DNA from: Corynebacterium aurimucosum ATCC 700975
GTDB taxonomy: Bacteria; Actinomycetota; Actinomycetes; Mycobacteriales; Mycobacteriaceae
NCBI RefSeq assembly: GCF_007672725.1
Contig: NZ_VDTC01000007.1
Coordinates: forward strand, 105,353-169,352
DNA: 64,000 nt
Reading direction: 5' to 3'
Of this stretch, positions 49,095 through 58,616 are shown piece after piece (the stretch's first letter is position 1; every line of letters starts with the position of its first letter). The notes below the pieces were generated by a model. The model did not search any database, had not been told where the DNA came from, and worked only from the letters and a program-made list of their open reading frames with translations. The position numbers and the translations under genes were made by a program.

Positions 49095-49748
49095 CTAGAA
49101 GGTGGAAGATAGTTCAGAAAAGATGTCGGTGACGCGCTGAGCGCGCCACGTGGGGTTGGCGTCTGCGGGGGTGACGAACGGTGTTTCCAATAAAACGGTG
49201 CGCCCGCCACGGGCAGCCACGGGAGCGAGATCGAAATCCCAGATATCGCCGAAAGCGATGATGGGGCTATCGGGGAAATCAGATTCGAGGATTCGAGTCA
49301 AGCCGTCGGGCTTGCCCACCCTCGTGTAGATGGCGTCGAAGGAGTTGCTCAGCCCCAAAACCTTTAGCGCCTCTGCGAGGCCAGTTTCGGGGGAGTTGGT
49401 GGCGAGAACCGCGCGGCCGGGATACGAGCCTAGAAACTCGGCGAGGCCTTCGGGCGCTTTGATTCCGGTGTCCGCAAGGTTTAGTCGGGAGGCCATGTAG
49501 GCCTGTTGGCAGGAGTCCTCCGGGACATCGCAATCCGCGGCGAGGCTGCGGACGAGGTCGTAGCCGTCGCAATAGTGCACTAGGGAGGCGTCGTTCGTTG
49601 AGAGCATGCGCTCGGCGGTGTGGGGGATGGAGTGGTTTCCGGTTGCCTCCCCGATGTGGCGGGCATAGGCCAGCACGGGCCCGTGGCCCAGGCTAACGGT
49701 GCCGTCGAAATCGAAGAGGAGAACTGGGGGAGATATGTCTTTGGACAT
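49095..49748 (-). CDS. HAD-family hydrolase, first gene of the phn-type operon
   Basis: This 217-residue HAD phosphatase has motif I LLFDFDGTVS (residues about 10-19), motif II LATNSPETG, motif III Lys near RVGKPDG, and motif IV IIAFGDIWDFDLAP. An alpha-helical cap sits after motif I. Its place before phnDCEE suggests it dephosphorylates an imported compound, but it is not clearly a phosphonoacetaldehyde hydrolase. The start at 49748 is favoured because TAGTTT ends 7 nt upstream. Confidence 0.85.
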   Translation of the reverse strand: MSKDISPPVLLFDFDGTVSLGHGPVLAYARHIGEATGNHSIPHTAERMLSTNDASLVHYCDGYDLVRSLAADCDVPEDSCQQAYMASRLNLADTGIKAPEGLAEFLGSYPGRAVLATNSPETGLAEALKVLGLSNSFDAIYTRVGKPDGLTRILESDFPDSPIIAFGDIWDFDLAPVAARGGRTVLLETPFVTPADANPTWRAQRVTDIFSELSSTF

Positions 49749-49749
49749 G

Positions 49750-49779
49750 AAGTACAAACTAACGACGGTGTATGTACTT
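49750..49779 (-). promoter_or_regulatory. Promoter and possible operator of the HAD-phn operon
   Basis: On the minus strand TAGTTT (49756-49761) ends 7 nt before the HAD gene start. It lies inside the inverted repeat AAGTACA (49750-49756) / TGTACTT (49773-49779) with 16 bp between arms. This is a candidate site for the RpiR regulator encoded at the operon's end. Confidence 0.5.
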
Positions 49780-49892
49780 TACGACCACACGCGGTAAACA
49801 ATGCGTGAACAGTACGTGCACACTCGCCCTTGGTACCCTGACTCACGGTAAATAGAAATTTTCCTCAGCGAAGGACATATAGAAAGACGCAC

Positions 49893-50801
49893 ATGTCTCT
49901 TCCAACCGAGCAACTGCTGCTCGAACGCTTCATGAAGCTCTCCATTGCCACCGCAGTGGCCACGATCGCGCTCAAAGTCGTCGCTGCTGCGGCGACAGGA
50001 TCGGTGGGCTTTCTTTCCGACGCCCTCGAATCCGGCGTGAACCTCGTAGCCGCCGTCGTGGGTTTTGTGGCTATCAAAATTGCGGCGAAGCCGGCAGACG
50101 CAAACCACCAGTTCGGCCACGGCAAGGCCGAGTATGTTTCCGCGTTGGTAGAGGGCGCGATGATTTTCGTGGCCGCCGCGATGATCATCTACACGGCCAT
50201 CCGCCGATTTCTGGCTCCGCAGCCGCTGGAGCAACCTGGGCTCGGCCTCTTACTGTCACTCATCGCCTCCTTGCTGAACTTGGGCGTGGGCCTCCTGCTC
50301 GTGCGTGCAGGCAAGCAACACCGTTCAGCTACCTTGCAGGCGGACGGAAAGCACTTGCTTACCGACGTCTGGACGTCCGTCGGCGTCCTCCTCGGCATTG
50401 GTGCAGTCGCACTGACTGGCTGGCTGTGGTTGGATCCCGTCATTGCGCTGGCAGTGGGCATTAACATCTTGTGGACTGGGTATAAGCTGCTCAAGGAATC
50501 CTTGAGCTCCCTGTTGTCGGAGTCTCTACCGAAGGAAGAGCACGCCCAGCTGGACGCGCTTCTCAATGAGCTGGAGGGCCGTCACGATGTTTCCTTCACC
50601 TCACGCCGCACGGTCGCGGCAGGGCGCCAGCGCCTTGTTTACCTCACCATGGATGTTCCCGGCGAGTGGACGGTGCTGCACTCGCACACAATCGCCGACC
50701 GCATCGAAGACGCCATCGATGAGCTTTTTCCCGGTGCGGAAGTGTTTATCCATGTCGAGCCCGAAGGAACGGTTCATCGCCGCATCCTACGGATGCCGTA
50801 G
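49893..50801 (+). CDS. Cation diffusion facilitator (FieF-like)
   Basis: This 302-residue CDF exporter has six membrane helices, GFLSDALESGVNLVA (helix 2) with the metal-site Asp, the intracellular HQFGHGKAEYVSALVEG signature, and DVWTSVG in helix 5. A cytoplasmic C-terminal domain ends with a His/Glu pair in VFIHVEPE. It should export Zn2+, Fe2+ or similar in exchange for protons. An AGAAAG site precedes the ATG. Confidence 0.92.
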   Translation: MSLPTEQLLLERFMKLSIATAVATIALKVVAAAATGSVGFLSDALESGVNLVAAVVGFVAIKIAAKPADANHQFGHGKAEYVSALVEGAMIFVAAAMIIYTAIRRFLAPQPLEQPGLGLLLSLIASLLNLGVGLLLVRAGKQHRSATLQADGKHLLTDVWTSVGVLLGIGAVALTGWLWLDPVIALAVGINILWTGYKLLKESLSSLLSESLPKEEHAQLDALLNELEGRHDVSFTSRRTVAAGRQRLVYLTMDVPGEWTVLHSHTIADRIEDAIDELFPGAEVFIHVEPEGTVHRRILRMP

Positions 50802-51749
50802 GCTGGCTACGCCGCGCCCGCCTTCCATGACCCACGGCCAACTGAGGCCATTTCGAGTGAGGACGTTTGCTCGGATCTCATCGGGCACGATCCAATCCTT
50901 GTTGGCATAGCCCAGCAGGTATTCGTCGAAGGCGGGGAGTTCGAGCCGGATTTTTAAGGCACCGTCGATTTCGCTCGCGGTGACATCCTCCTGCCAGCCC
51001 GCCATCCACAGTGTCTGCCCATCATGGCTAACGGTCGTGGCCTCCGTGCTCGCAAGAGCCTTGGCAGCCTGGGATTTGCTGAGCTTGGACCATGTTTGGA
51101 GGTCGGCTACGGATACGGGGCCGTGGCCTTCGACATAGCGCTGGGCTAGCTCTGAGAGTGGCTTCTCTGGCTTGCGCTGGACGCTAGGCAGCGCGTCGAC
51201 ATGGAGGAAGGTCTCTTGGTTGCCAGCTTTTGGGCCCTGTACCAAGACACCGGCACCGCCGAATGCGCGGAGTAGGTGGGAGCCCCTGCCTTCTGTGGGG
51301 TCCACTCCAACCTCAGCGAAAATCTCGTAGACCTCCGTGCGAGTGAGAGGCTCGGTGGCTGCGCCATGTAGTGCTTCCGAAGCTGCTGCCACCATGTCTT
51401 CGCTGAGCCCCAAGCTCGGTCGCCGGGATTTCTGGCTGGAGGCCACGCGCGGATAGAGCAAGCGGGACATCCAGCGGACGTCGGCAGCCGGCATGAAGTG
51501 CAGCGTGCCGCGCTGCGGCCAACAGCGCACCACGCGATAGTGTGCAACTTCTCCGAGCACCTCTTGATCAGTGCAGCCGGCGCGAAGGGCTAGTGCTGTG
51601 ATGCCGGCATCGTAGGTCTGCCCCTGCAGAGCGAGGAGATGCTCAGCGACGTCCAGCGCCGAGGCGAGCGATGGCCTCGCGGCCGATAGAGCGAGGCCTT
51701 GAGCAATGAGCCGGCGGGCTAGAAGCTCGTCGCGGTGAAGTTCCTTCAT
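50787..51749 (-). CDS. AlkZ-related winged-helix DNA-binding domain protein
   Basis: This 320-residue protein of the HTH_42 (YcaQ/AlkZ/AlkX) superfamily has LLALQGQTYDAGITALALR (about residues 37-55), RCWPQRGTLHFMPAADVRWM and the C-terminal FDEYLLGYANKDWIV. AlkZ is a DNA glycosylase that unhooks interstrand crosslinks; the catalytic Gln-x-Gln is visible as LQGQ. Many actinobacterial paralogues have no known activity. TAATGT ends 8 nt before the ATG on the minus strand. Confidence 0.85.
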   Translation of the reverse strand: MKELHRDELLARRLIAQGLALSAARPSLASALDVAEHLLALQGQTYDAGITALALRAGCTDQEVLGEVAHYRVVRCWPQRGTLHFMPAADVRWMSRLLYPRVASSQKSRRPSLGLSEDMVAAASEALHGAATEPLTRTEVYEIFAEVGVDPTEGRGSHLLRAFGGAGVLVQGPKAGNQETFLHVDALPSVQRKPEKPLSELAQRYVEGHGPVSVADLQTWSKLSKSQAAKALASTEATTVSHDGQTLWMAGWQEDVTASEIDGALKIRLELPAFDEYLLGYANKDWIVPDEIRANVLTRNGLSWPWVMEGGRGVASLRHP

Positions 51750-51760
51750 GGCTGTCTACA

Positions 51761-53308
51761 TTAGAGCCGGAAGGTCTTCATCAGCTGCATGCCCGTCGAT
51801 ACCAGCTGGCGGAAGCGTTCCGGTGAGACGTACTCCGACGGCGCAAGCGGGTGCAGGCGCTGCTCGGCCACGGTGCGCTCGTTGGCCCACAGGCGCATGC
51901 CGGTAATACCGTGGCGGTGGTTCAGGCCAGATTCCTTGACGCCTCCACCTGGCGCGGCGATAGAACCGTAGGCGGCGGCGAAGCCTTCGTTGATGTTGAC
52001 CATGCCGGCCTCTAGCTGGGAGGCAACCTTCCACGCGCGGCGGGAATTTCCGGACCATACTGAGGCAGAAAGACCGTAGGTGGTGTCATTGGCGCGCTGG
52101 ATGGCCTCGGCATCGGAGCTCACCGGGTATACCGCCAACACTGGGCCGAAAGTCTCGGTGGCATAGAGATCCATCTTTGGGGTCACGCCGGTGAGCACGG
52201 TGGTCTCATAGAAGAAGGGCCCAAGATCCGGCCGAGCCTTTCCGCCATATACCACGGTGGCGCCCTTGGACAGGGCGTCCTCGACGTGGGAAACTACTGC
52301 ATCGAGCTGGCGCTGCGAGGTCAGCGAGCCGATGGTGGCAGCATCGGAGAATGCTGCCCCGAGCACTTGCTGGTCCAGGGCGTTCTTGAGTTCTGCGAGG
52401 AACTCCTCAAAGACGCTCTCGTGGACATAGGCGCGCTCGGCGGACATGCACAGCTGCCCGGAGGAGGAGAAGGCGGTGCGTACGGCACCTTGGGCGGTGG
52501 GTTTAAGGGGGGCGTCGTCAAGCACGAGCATCGGGTTCTTGCCGCCCAACTCCAGCATGGTGGGGATGAGGCGCCCCGCGGCCTGGGTGGCAATCGACTT
52601 GCCAGCCTGGGTGGAACCGGTAAAGGAGAGCCCATCCACCAGAGGAACCAGGGCGTCACCCACCTCGGCACCCAGGCCGGGAACCAGCTGCCAGGCGGCC
52701 TCCGGAAGGCCCGCCTCAATGGCTAGGCGTCGCAGCAGAATTGCCGTCAACGTGGTCTGGGAGTCCGGCTTGTGTACCACGGCATTGCCGGCGGAGAGTG
52801 CTGCCAGGACGTCGCCCACGCCCAAGGACAGTGGGTAATTCCACGGGGAGATGAGCCCCACCACGCCGAGTGGGTAGTACTGCGTGCGTGTCTTGGTCAG
52901 CACGGGAAGCGCGCCGGGGTGGCGGTCGTTTCCGAAAGCTTTGCGGATGTTGACGGCATAGAACCGAGCACAGTTATACAGATCCATCAGCTCGTCATAG
53001 GCGTGGGAGCGGGACTTGCCGTTTTCGGCTTGGATCAGGTCGAGGATGAGCTCCTCGTTCTCGTGAACGAGGTCGTGCAGGCGCAGCAGGATAGCGGCGC
53101 GGTCACCTTGCCCGACGCCGGTGCGTGCATAGGTGACTGCCTTCTCGACGTCCCCGGCGGTGGCGACGGGGAAGCTAAAGAGCTTGTCACCGCTAAACGG
53201 CGCGTGAGCTTGGTTCTGCTCACCCGTGCCGCGAACATCGCGGGCGGGGTCCGTATCCAAGAAATTGTGCACTCGCTGGGGCAGGCGTGTCTGAGTGAAG
53301 GTTTTCAT
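51761..53308 (-). CDS. gabD2: Succinate-semialdehyde dehydrogenase (NADP+)
   Basis: This 515-residue aldehyde dehydrogenase has the NAD(P)-binding FTGSTQAGKSI, general base Glu253 in LELGGKNP and nucleophile Cys287 in SSSGQLCMSAERA. Length and sequence fit the actinobacterial GabD2 group. It lies 12 bp upstream of the AlkZ-like gene on the same strand and diverges from the PLP aldolase gene. No gabT is seen nearby. Confidence 0.9.
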   Translation of the reverse strand: MKTFTQTRLPQRVHNFLDTDPARDVRGTGEQNQAHAPFSGDKLFSFPVATAGDVEKAVTYARTGVGQGDRAAILLRLHDLVHENEELILDLIQAENGKSRSHAYDELMDLYNCARFYAVNIRKAFGNDRHPGALPVLTKTRTQYYPLGVVGLISPWNYPLSLGVGDVLAALSAGNAVVHKPDSQTTLTAILLRRLAIEAGLPEAAWQLVPGLGAEVGDALVPLVDGLSFTGSTQAGKSIATQAAGRLIPTMLELGGKNPMLVLDDAPLKPTAQGAVRTAFSSSGQLCMSAERAYVHESVFEEFLAELKNALDQQVLGAAFSDAATIGSLTSQRQLDAVVSHVEDALSKGATVVYGGKARPDLGPFFYETTVLTGVTPKMDLYATETFGPVLAVYPVSSDAEAIQRANDTTYGLSASVWSGNSRRAWKVASQLEAGMVNINEGFAAAYGSIAAPGGGVKESGLNHRHGITGMRLWANERTVAEQRLHPLAPSEYVSPERFRQLVSTGMQLMKTFRL

Positions 53309-53386
53309 GCGGTCTATTGTCCCAAAAATATGGGATGCCGCTATGAGTTTTTCGAGATTTGTCTCACAAACTAAACTAGTTGTGGT

Positions 53387-53398
53387 TAGGATGACGCT
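53387..53398 (+). promoter_or_regulatory. Leaderless -10 box of the PLP aldolase gene
   Basis: TAGGAT at 53387-53392 ends 6 nt before the ATG at 53399. No good -35 hexamer is seen. Confidence 0.5.
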
Positions 53399-54571
53399 AT
53401 GCCAATCCTCGCGACCACTCCACAGGCCCAGGTGCGTTCGGCCGTTGAGCCGCTCGTCAGGTCTGGTGAAAGCCCAGCGCCCGTCGGCGTTATCGACCTC
53501 GATGCATTCGACTACAACGCTGCACAGATGCCCACCCGCGCCGGGGGTCTGCCCATCCGCGTGGCCTCGAAGTCAATACGCAGCGTGGCGGCACTACGCC
53601 GTGCCCTCGAGCATGAGGGCTACCGAGGCATCCTCGCGTATTCCGTACCGGAGGCGCTGCATCTGGTCGGGGAGGGTTTCCGCGACATCGTAGTGGCCTA
53701 CCCGAGCGTTAACCGTCAAGCCCTGCGTGAGCTCGCCGCAGATGACACGGCGCGCGAATCCATCACCGTCATGGTGGATAGCGTGGAGCTGTTGAGCCTG
53801 CTCGAGGGTTCTGTACGCGTGGCCATCGATATTGACTGCACCCTCCATTTGCCGGGTGCGGTCATCGGCCCGCGGCGCTCGCCCGTGCGCACTCCGGAAC
53901 AGGTCTCAGCGCTGGCGCGTGAAATTCTTCGGCGCGGTCACCGGTTGGTGGGGCTCATGGCCTATGAGGGGCAGGTGGCGTCCGTAGCGGATGGCTTGCC
54001 GGGGCCGGTGGGAGCGGTCAAGCGTTGGTTGCGTTCAAAGTCCATGGCGGACCTCGCCCCGCGGCGCCGAGCCTGCGTGGAGGCCGCGCGGGAGGTAGCG
54101 GACATCGAATTCGTCAACGGCGGTGGCACGGGCAGCCTCCAGGAATCCGCGGCCGAGGGAACCTTGACCGAGCTGGCCGCTGGATCCGGTTTCTATACGC
54201 CAGCGATCTTTGATGATTTCACTGGCATTAACCACAAGGCGGCCGCGTTCTTCGTCTGCCAAGTATCCCGTGTGCCCGCGCCGGGCTGGGCCACGGTCAA
54301 CTCCGGCGGCTGGATCGCCTCCGGCCCTCCCGCGAAGGATCGCGTCCCCGTACCGGTGTGGCCGGCGGGCCTTAGCTACTCCAGTACTGAGGGCGCCGGT
54401 GAGGTCCAGACCCCACTGCGCGGGGCTGACTTAGAAGTCGAGGACCTGGTGTGGTTCCGCCACGCCAAGGCCGGCGAAATGACGGAAAACGTCGACCGCC
54501 TCCTCGCCGTCGGGCACGACGGCGTTGATGTATGGGACACCTATAGAGGACAAGGATGGACACTCCGATGA
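53399..54571 (+). CDS. PLP-dependent amino acid deaminase/aldolase (alanine racemase fold)
   Basis: This 390-residue fold-type III PLP enzyme has the PLP lysine in LPIRVASKSIRSVAAL (about residue 58), DIDCTLHLPG in the barrel and FVNGGGTGSLQESA binding phosphate. The C-terminal beta domain contains NSGGWIASGP, as in D-threonine aldolase and D-serine dehydratase-like proteins. It overlaps the downstream lactone oxidase gene, so they form an operon. The exact substrate is unknown. Confidence 0.88.
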   Translation: MPILATTPQAQVRSAVEPLVRSGESPAPVGVIDLDAFDYNAAQMPTRAGGLPIRVASKSIRSVAALRRALEHEGYRGILAYSVPEALHLVGEGFRDIVVAYPSVNRQALRELAADDTARESITVMVDSVELLSLLEGSVRVAIDIDCTLHLPGAVIGPRRSPVRTPEQVSALAREILRRGHRLVGLMAYEGQVASVADGLPGPVGAVKRWLRSKSMADLAPRRRACVEAAREVADIEFVNGGGTGSLQESAAEGTLTELAAGSGFYTPAIFDDFTGINHKAAAFFVCQVSRVPAPGWATVNSGGWIASGPPAKDRVPVPVWPAGLSYSSTEGAGEVQTPLRGADLEVEDLVWFRHAKAGEMTENVDRLLAVGHDGVDVWDTYRGQGWTLR

Positions 54572-55851
54572 CAACCACATTTAGCAATTGGGCAGGTTCG
54601 GTTGCTGCGAAACCGCAGGAGTTTGTACAGCCCTCCCGCATAGACGAGATCCCCGGAATTATTAGCCGCTCCCGCAGCGTGCGTGCGGTGGGCGCCGGCC
54701 ACTCCTTCACTCCCATCGCGGCAGGGGAGGAGACGATGCTCAACCTAGACCACGTGAGTGGGCTGGTGAGCGTCGATAAGCAGCGCAAACGCGTCCGGTT
54801 CCTGGCCGGCACTCGCTTGCGGGATGTGCCTAGGCTCCTGCGCCCGTTTGGGCTTGCCCTGGCTAACCAGGGCGATGTGGACCCGCAATCGCTGGCGGGT
54901 GCGATTTCGACCTCGACCCACGGCACCGGCATCAATTACACGGGATTTGCGGGGACGGTCACTGGGCTGACGCTTATCGACGCCGACGGCAACACCTGCA
55001 CCTATTCCATCGACGAGGACCCGGAGCTCCTGCGCCTCGTAGTCGTCAGCGTGGGCGCGCTCGGCGTGGTCATCGAAGTCGAAATGCAGTGTGTGGATGC
55101 CTTCGACCTGCTGGCAGAGGAGTCCGGCATTGCCTTCGATGAGTTGATGGACAACTGGGAGGAGCTCTCCCGCAGCGTCGACCACTTCGAGTCCTATTGG
55201 TTCCCGCATACCGACCGCGCGATGGTCAAGGCCAACACGCGCCTCGAACCGAATGGGGAGCGCCGCTCACGTCTCAAAGCACTTATCGACGACGAGCTCA
55301 TCGGCAACGGCGCCTTTGCCGCCGCCTTGGCGTTGGGGCGCCTGATTCCGGGAACGATTCCGACCCTTAATAAGTTCGCCACCTCGGTTATCTCTCATAA
55401 TCGCTACCGTTCAGCTGCTCACGACGTGTTCGTCAGCCCGCGCCGGGTTCGTTTCCACGAGATGGAGTACGCCGTGCCGCTTGCCGACGGCCCCGCCACC
55501 GTCCGCGAAATCCGTCGCTTCATCGATGAACAGGACTGGCGCATCGGATTCCCGATGGAGCTGCGTACGACGGCCGCGGATGACGTTGCTCTTTCGACGG
55601 CGTCGGGCCGTGAATCGATGTACATTGCCTTCCACATTCCGCGTGCGCTGAATCCGCAGGACTACATGCCGAAGCTGGAACCTATTTTCCGTGCAGCAGG
55701 TGGGCGCCCGCACTGGGGCAAGATGAACTCCCTGTCCCGGAATGACTTTGCTCAACTTTATACAAGATTTGATGAGTTCTGCGAACTGCGCGAAAAGATG
55801 GATCCGGAGTGGAAGTTCGGTTCGCCCTACCTGCGGAAACTGTTCGGGTAG
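54556..55851 (+). CDS. FAD-linked sugar 1,4-lactone oxidase (D-arabinono-lactone oxidase family)
   Basis: This 431-residue VAO-family flavoprotein has the FAD loop VRAVGAGHSFTPI (about residues 42-54), SLAGAISTSTHGTG (about 113-126) and the C-terminal lactone-oxidase motif RPHWGKMN (about 389). M. tuberculosis Rv1771 is a characterised relative acting on L-gulono-lactone. A second ATG at 54568 would overlap the upstream stop by ATGA; the one at 54556 has GAGGACAAGG before it. Confidence 0.9.
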   Translation: MDTPMTTTFSNWAGSVAAKPQEFVQPSRIDEIPGIISRSRSVRAVGAGHSFTPIAAGEETMLNLDHVSGLVSVDKQRKRVRFLAGTRLRDVPRLLRPFGLALANQGDVDPQSLAGAISTSTHGTGINYTGFAGTVTGLTLIDADGNTCTYSIDEDPELLRLVVVSVGALGVVIEVEMQCVDAFDLLAEESGIAFDELMDNWEELSRSVDHFESYWFPHTDRAMVKANTRLEPNGERRSRLKALIDDELIGNGAFAAALALGRLIPGTIPTLNKFATSVISHNRYRSAAHDVFVSPRRVRFHEMEYAVPLADGPATVREIRRFIDEQDWRIGFPMELRTTAADDVALSTASGRESMYIAFHIPRALNPQDYMPKLEPIFRAAGGRPHWGKMNSLSRNDFAQLYTRFDEFCELREKMDPEWKFGSPYLRKLFG

Positions 55852-55953
55852 AGGGCGTCGTCAAGCGCAGTGCAATCCGTGAATTGGATTCGAAAGTATC
55901 TCTGATCTTTGGTAGCGTGTGGAAGTCTTAATTCCATAACGCTATCGAAGAAG

Positions 55954-57144
55954 GTGTCTCAAACGTCCTCTGAATCCCGTTCCCTTATCACGCCGACATT
56001 TGTGTTCGCGTGGTTGGTAAATTTTGCCCAATTTACGGTCTTTTATCTACTCGTGACCATCATGGCACTCTATGCCGTCGAGCAGTTCCAGGCCTCGGAC
56101 ACAGCGGGCGGGTTTGCCTCAAGCGCCTTCGTGGTGGGGGCGACGATTGCTCGCCTCTTTTCGGGCTACATTGTGGATGCTGCTGGGCGGAAGCGCTCGC
56201 TGGTCATCTCCCTCATCGTGGTCACTGTGGCGATGGCGCTGTATTTCCCAGCTCAGTCACTGCCACTATTGTTTGCTGTCCGTATCGTGCACGGCTTCGG
56301 CTATGCGGTGGCATCGACGGCTGTGATGGCTGTGGCGCAATCGGTTATCCCGGACCATCGTCGCGCAGAGGGAACGGGATACTTCGCCTTGGGGACGACG
56401 CTGGCCACCGCTTTTGGTCCGGCGGCAGGTTTAGCGATTGTCCACAACGCCGGCTATAACTCCGTGTTTCTAGTGGCGTTGACGCTGACGGTGGTGGCCT
56501 TGGGGCTGGGGCTCGTCGTCAAGGCGCCGGCGCAGGAGCATCGAAGCGTCTCCTTCTCCTTGGGGAATATTGTGCACCCAGCGGTGGCACCTTTTGGCGT
56601 GTTCATTCTTTTGGTCGGTGTTGCTTATACGGGCATTATCACCTTCCTGAATGGCTATTCCTCCCACGCGGGGCTGGAGAAGGGCGCTAGCTACTTCTTC
56701 TTGGCTTATGCGGTGGTGAGCCTTGTTCTGCGCTTTGTGTTGGGTAGGCTGCAGGACCGCCGTGGTGACAACATCATCATCTACTCTTCACTCGTCTTCT
56801 TTATTGCCGGCTTGGCTGTCCTGGCTTCGGCTGGTGCTGATTGGCAGATTGTTGCTGCGGGGGCCTTGGTGGGTATCGGATATGGCTCTATCCTGCCGGC
56901 GGGGCAGGCTATCGCTGTGCGTCTGGTGCCGATGCATGAAATGGGTGCGGGGATCTCGACCTTCTTCTTGCTGCTGGACCTAGGCATCGGCTTCGGCCCG
57001 ATTCTGCTGGGACAGGTCATCTCCGCGACGGGATACTCCGCCATGTATTGGATGTTGGCAGCCTTGATGCTGGTTGCCTCAGTGGTCTATTTCTTTGTTC
57101 ATGGGCGCAAGGACATTGCGCGCGGTGACGTGCGTTATGAATAG
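55954..57144 (+). CDS. MFS transporter (12 TM)
   Basis: This 396-residue major-facilitator protein has 12 membrane segments, loop 2-3 motif RLFSGYIVDAAGRKRSL and motif C-like ALGTTLATAFGPAAGLAI. It is a drug-antiporter-type (DHA1) member by pattern, with unknown substrate. The start is uncertain: the frame is open to a TTG at 55909, but the GTG at 55954 fits family length. A possible -10 box TAGCGT lies at 55913-55918. Confidence 0.85.
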   Translation: MSQTSSESRSLITPTFVFAWLVNFAQFTVFYLLVTIMALYAVEQFQASDTAGGFASSAFVVGATIARLFSGYIVDAAGRKRSLVISLIVVTVAMALYFPAQSLPLLFAVRIVHGFGYAVASTAVMAVAQSVIPDHRRAEGTGYFALGTTLATAFGPAAGLAIVHNAGYNSVFLVALTLTVVALGLGLVVKAPAQEHRSVSFSLGNIVHPAVAPFGVFILLVGVAYTGIITFLNGYSSHAGLEKGASYFFLAYAVVSLVLRFVLGRLQDRRGDNIIIYSSLVFFIAGLAVLASAGADWQIVAAGALVGIGYGSILPAGQAIAVRLVPMHEMGAGISTFFLLLDLGIGFGPILLGQVISATGYSAMYWMLAALMLVASVVYFFVHGRKDIARGDVRYE

Positions 57145-57358
57145 ATCCCTCGTGAGCATCACCCTGGCCAGTACTGTAGTTTTGGCGCGGACCCCGAGCG
57201 TCTGATGTCGAACGTGTAGTCTAAACCTGGGGTTGATACCCCCGTTTATAGTGACGACTTGACATGAATGTAGTGCTGGCTATGGCTATGTGGGGTGTGT
57301 GGTACTAGAATCATGGTTAGAACACTTCTTCTAACTCATGTTGATCTCGGGGGAGACC

Positions 57359-58445
57359 ATGACCACTACTGCTACACGCCCGCCTACCTTTTTCTTTTCC
57401 ACCACCAACCCTAATAATCCACATGCGATGGCTCGTGCTCAAGCCCGAAGAGCCATCTATAAAACCTGGGTCGGGGCCATGCCCAGCCTTGACGCCGATA
57501 TCAACACCACCGCACTATCCCTAGTGGCAGCCTGGTCACTGCCGGAAGGCCACATTAAATCAGGCCTGCGTGCTATCCACCGGCTAGAAAGTCTGCCGAA
57601 AGTCAAAGCCATACAAGACACCCACTGCCTGCTCGACATTGAATCCCTCATTGCTATTGATCAACCCATGTCAGCACTCACAGCCTTGACTGATGAAACC
57701 CTAGAGTTCATCGACACCCTCCTGGCTGACTTCTTTACCCCTTCTAAACCGAACCAAGCTTTTCCCACGCGTAGCCAAATCAGGCGCAAAGTCCGCGATA
57801 TATGTAAAACACTGGATGATTCCATCGCCTATCGGGATACCCGCCCTAAAGATACCTACCGGTTTTCCTCTAACGGCACCTCAGCGTGGTTGGAACTGCA
57901 GGTTGAAGAAGACACCGGCATTAAACTCGATGCCTTCATCCACCAGACCGCAACCAAGGAAGACATCACTGTCCCTGAGGCAGTCATCAAACTGCTTTCC
58001 GGTGAAATAAAGCCACCAGCCACCGTAGTACTCCACACCTACCAAGCCTGCGATATTGAGGATGCACCGACCTTTATTGAAGGCTTCGGCTGGCGGGCTG
58101 AGCCCATGCCACATGACAAGGTGCGAGATTTAACCGGTGAGGTCGCCGAAGCCGACGGCTACCAACCCGGCCTGATTATGCGCAAACTTGTCGAAGGACG
58201 CGACGGTACCTGCCGGGTCGGCGGATGCGGCGAGCCTGCTTTTCTCAGCCAGTTGGATCACCGACACAACTGGGCCGAAGGCGGGCCAACCCACCCGAAG
58301 AACCTGGTTTTCGCCTGTCGATCATGGTGGTGATGGTGCACAGAATTATGAACGCAAGGGCCCACCAACTACCTGCTCGCGAAGACTGTTCTTGTCCACC
58401 GGGAACTGGTCTTATTTCCGTCTTCCCGTAGGGGACTATTTTTAC
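57359..58445 (+). pseudogene. HNH endonuclease (DUF222/13E12 type), frameshifted near the 3' end
   Basis: The main frame runs 57359-58333 and ends prematurely as FACRSWW, within the HNH motif. Before that it reads DGTCRVGGCGEPAFLSQLDHR...HPKNLVFACR, with the zinc cysteines and the HNH histidine. After about 58322 the next frame (+1) continues with HGGDGAQNYERKGPPTT and GNWSYFRLPVGDYF, which resembles the usual C-terminus of this family. A one-base indel around 58320-58326 is the simplest reading. The gene has a good GGGGGAG ribosome binding site. Such genes are repetitive and mobile-like in corynebacteria. Confidence 0.65.
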
Positions 58446-58518
58446 TTTGGCTCAAAATGCACCAAAGGTGTTATCCTCAACCGCCAAAATGTTACTTCCA
58501 GGTAAGAAATAGTCCCTA
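58429..58518. repeat. Imperfect inverted repeat pair flanking about 56 bp
   Basis: The left arm TAGGGGACTATTTTTAC (58429-58445) and the right arm GTAAGAAATAGTCCCTA (58502-58518) pair with one indel each side. The inner segment is AT-rich and has no gene. The pair lies exactly between the broken HNH gene and the GC-rich mer segment. It may be the terminal repeats of a small non-autonomous element, or a large hairpin. Confidence 0.6.
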
Positions 58519-58616
58519 TTTATAGATAGCTCCTGGCGGTTAATCCTGTCATCCTGGCTCTCGTCGAGCTGCAACTCTCGCATAGCGTGGTTGCTAAGGA
58601 GGTGTGCCCAATTGGA

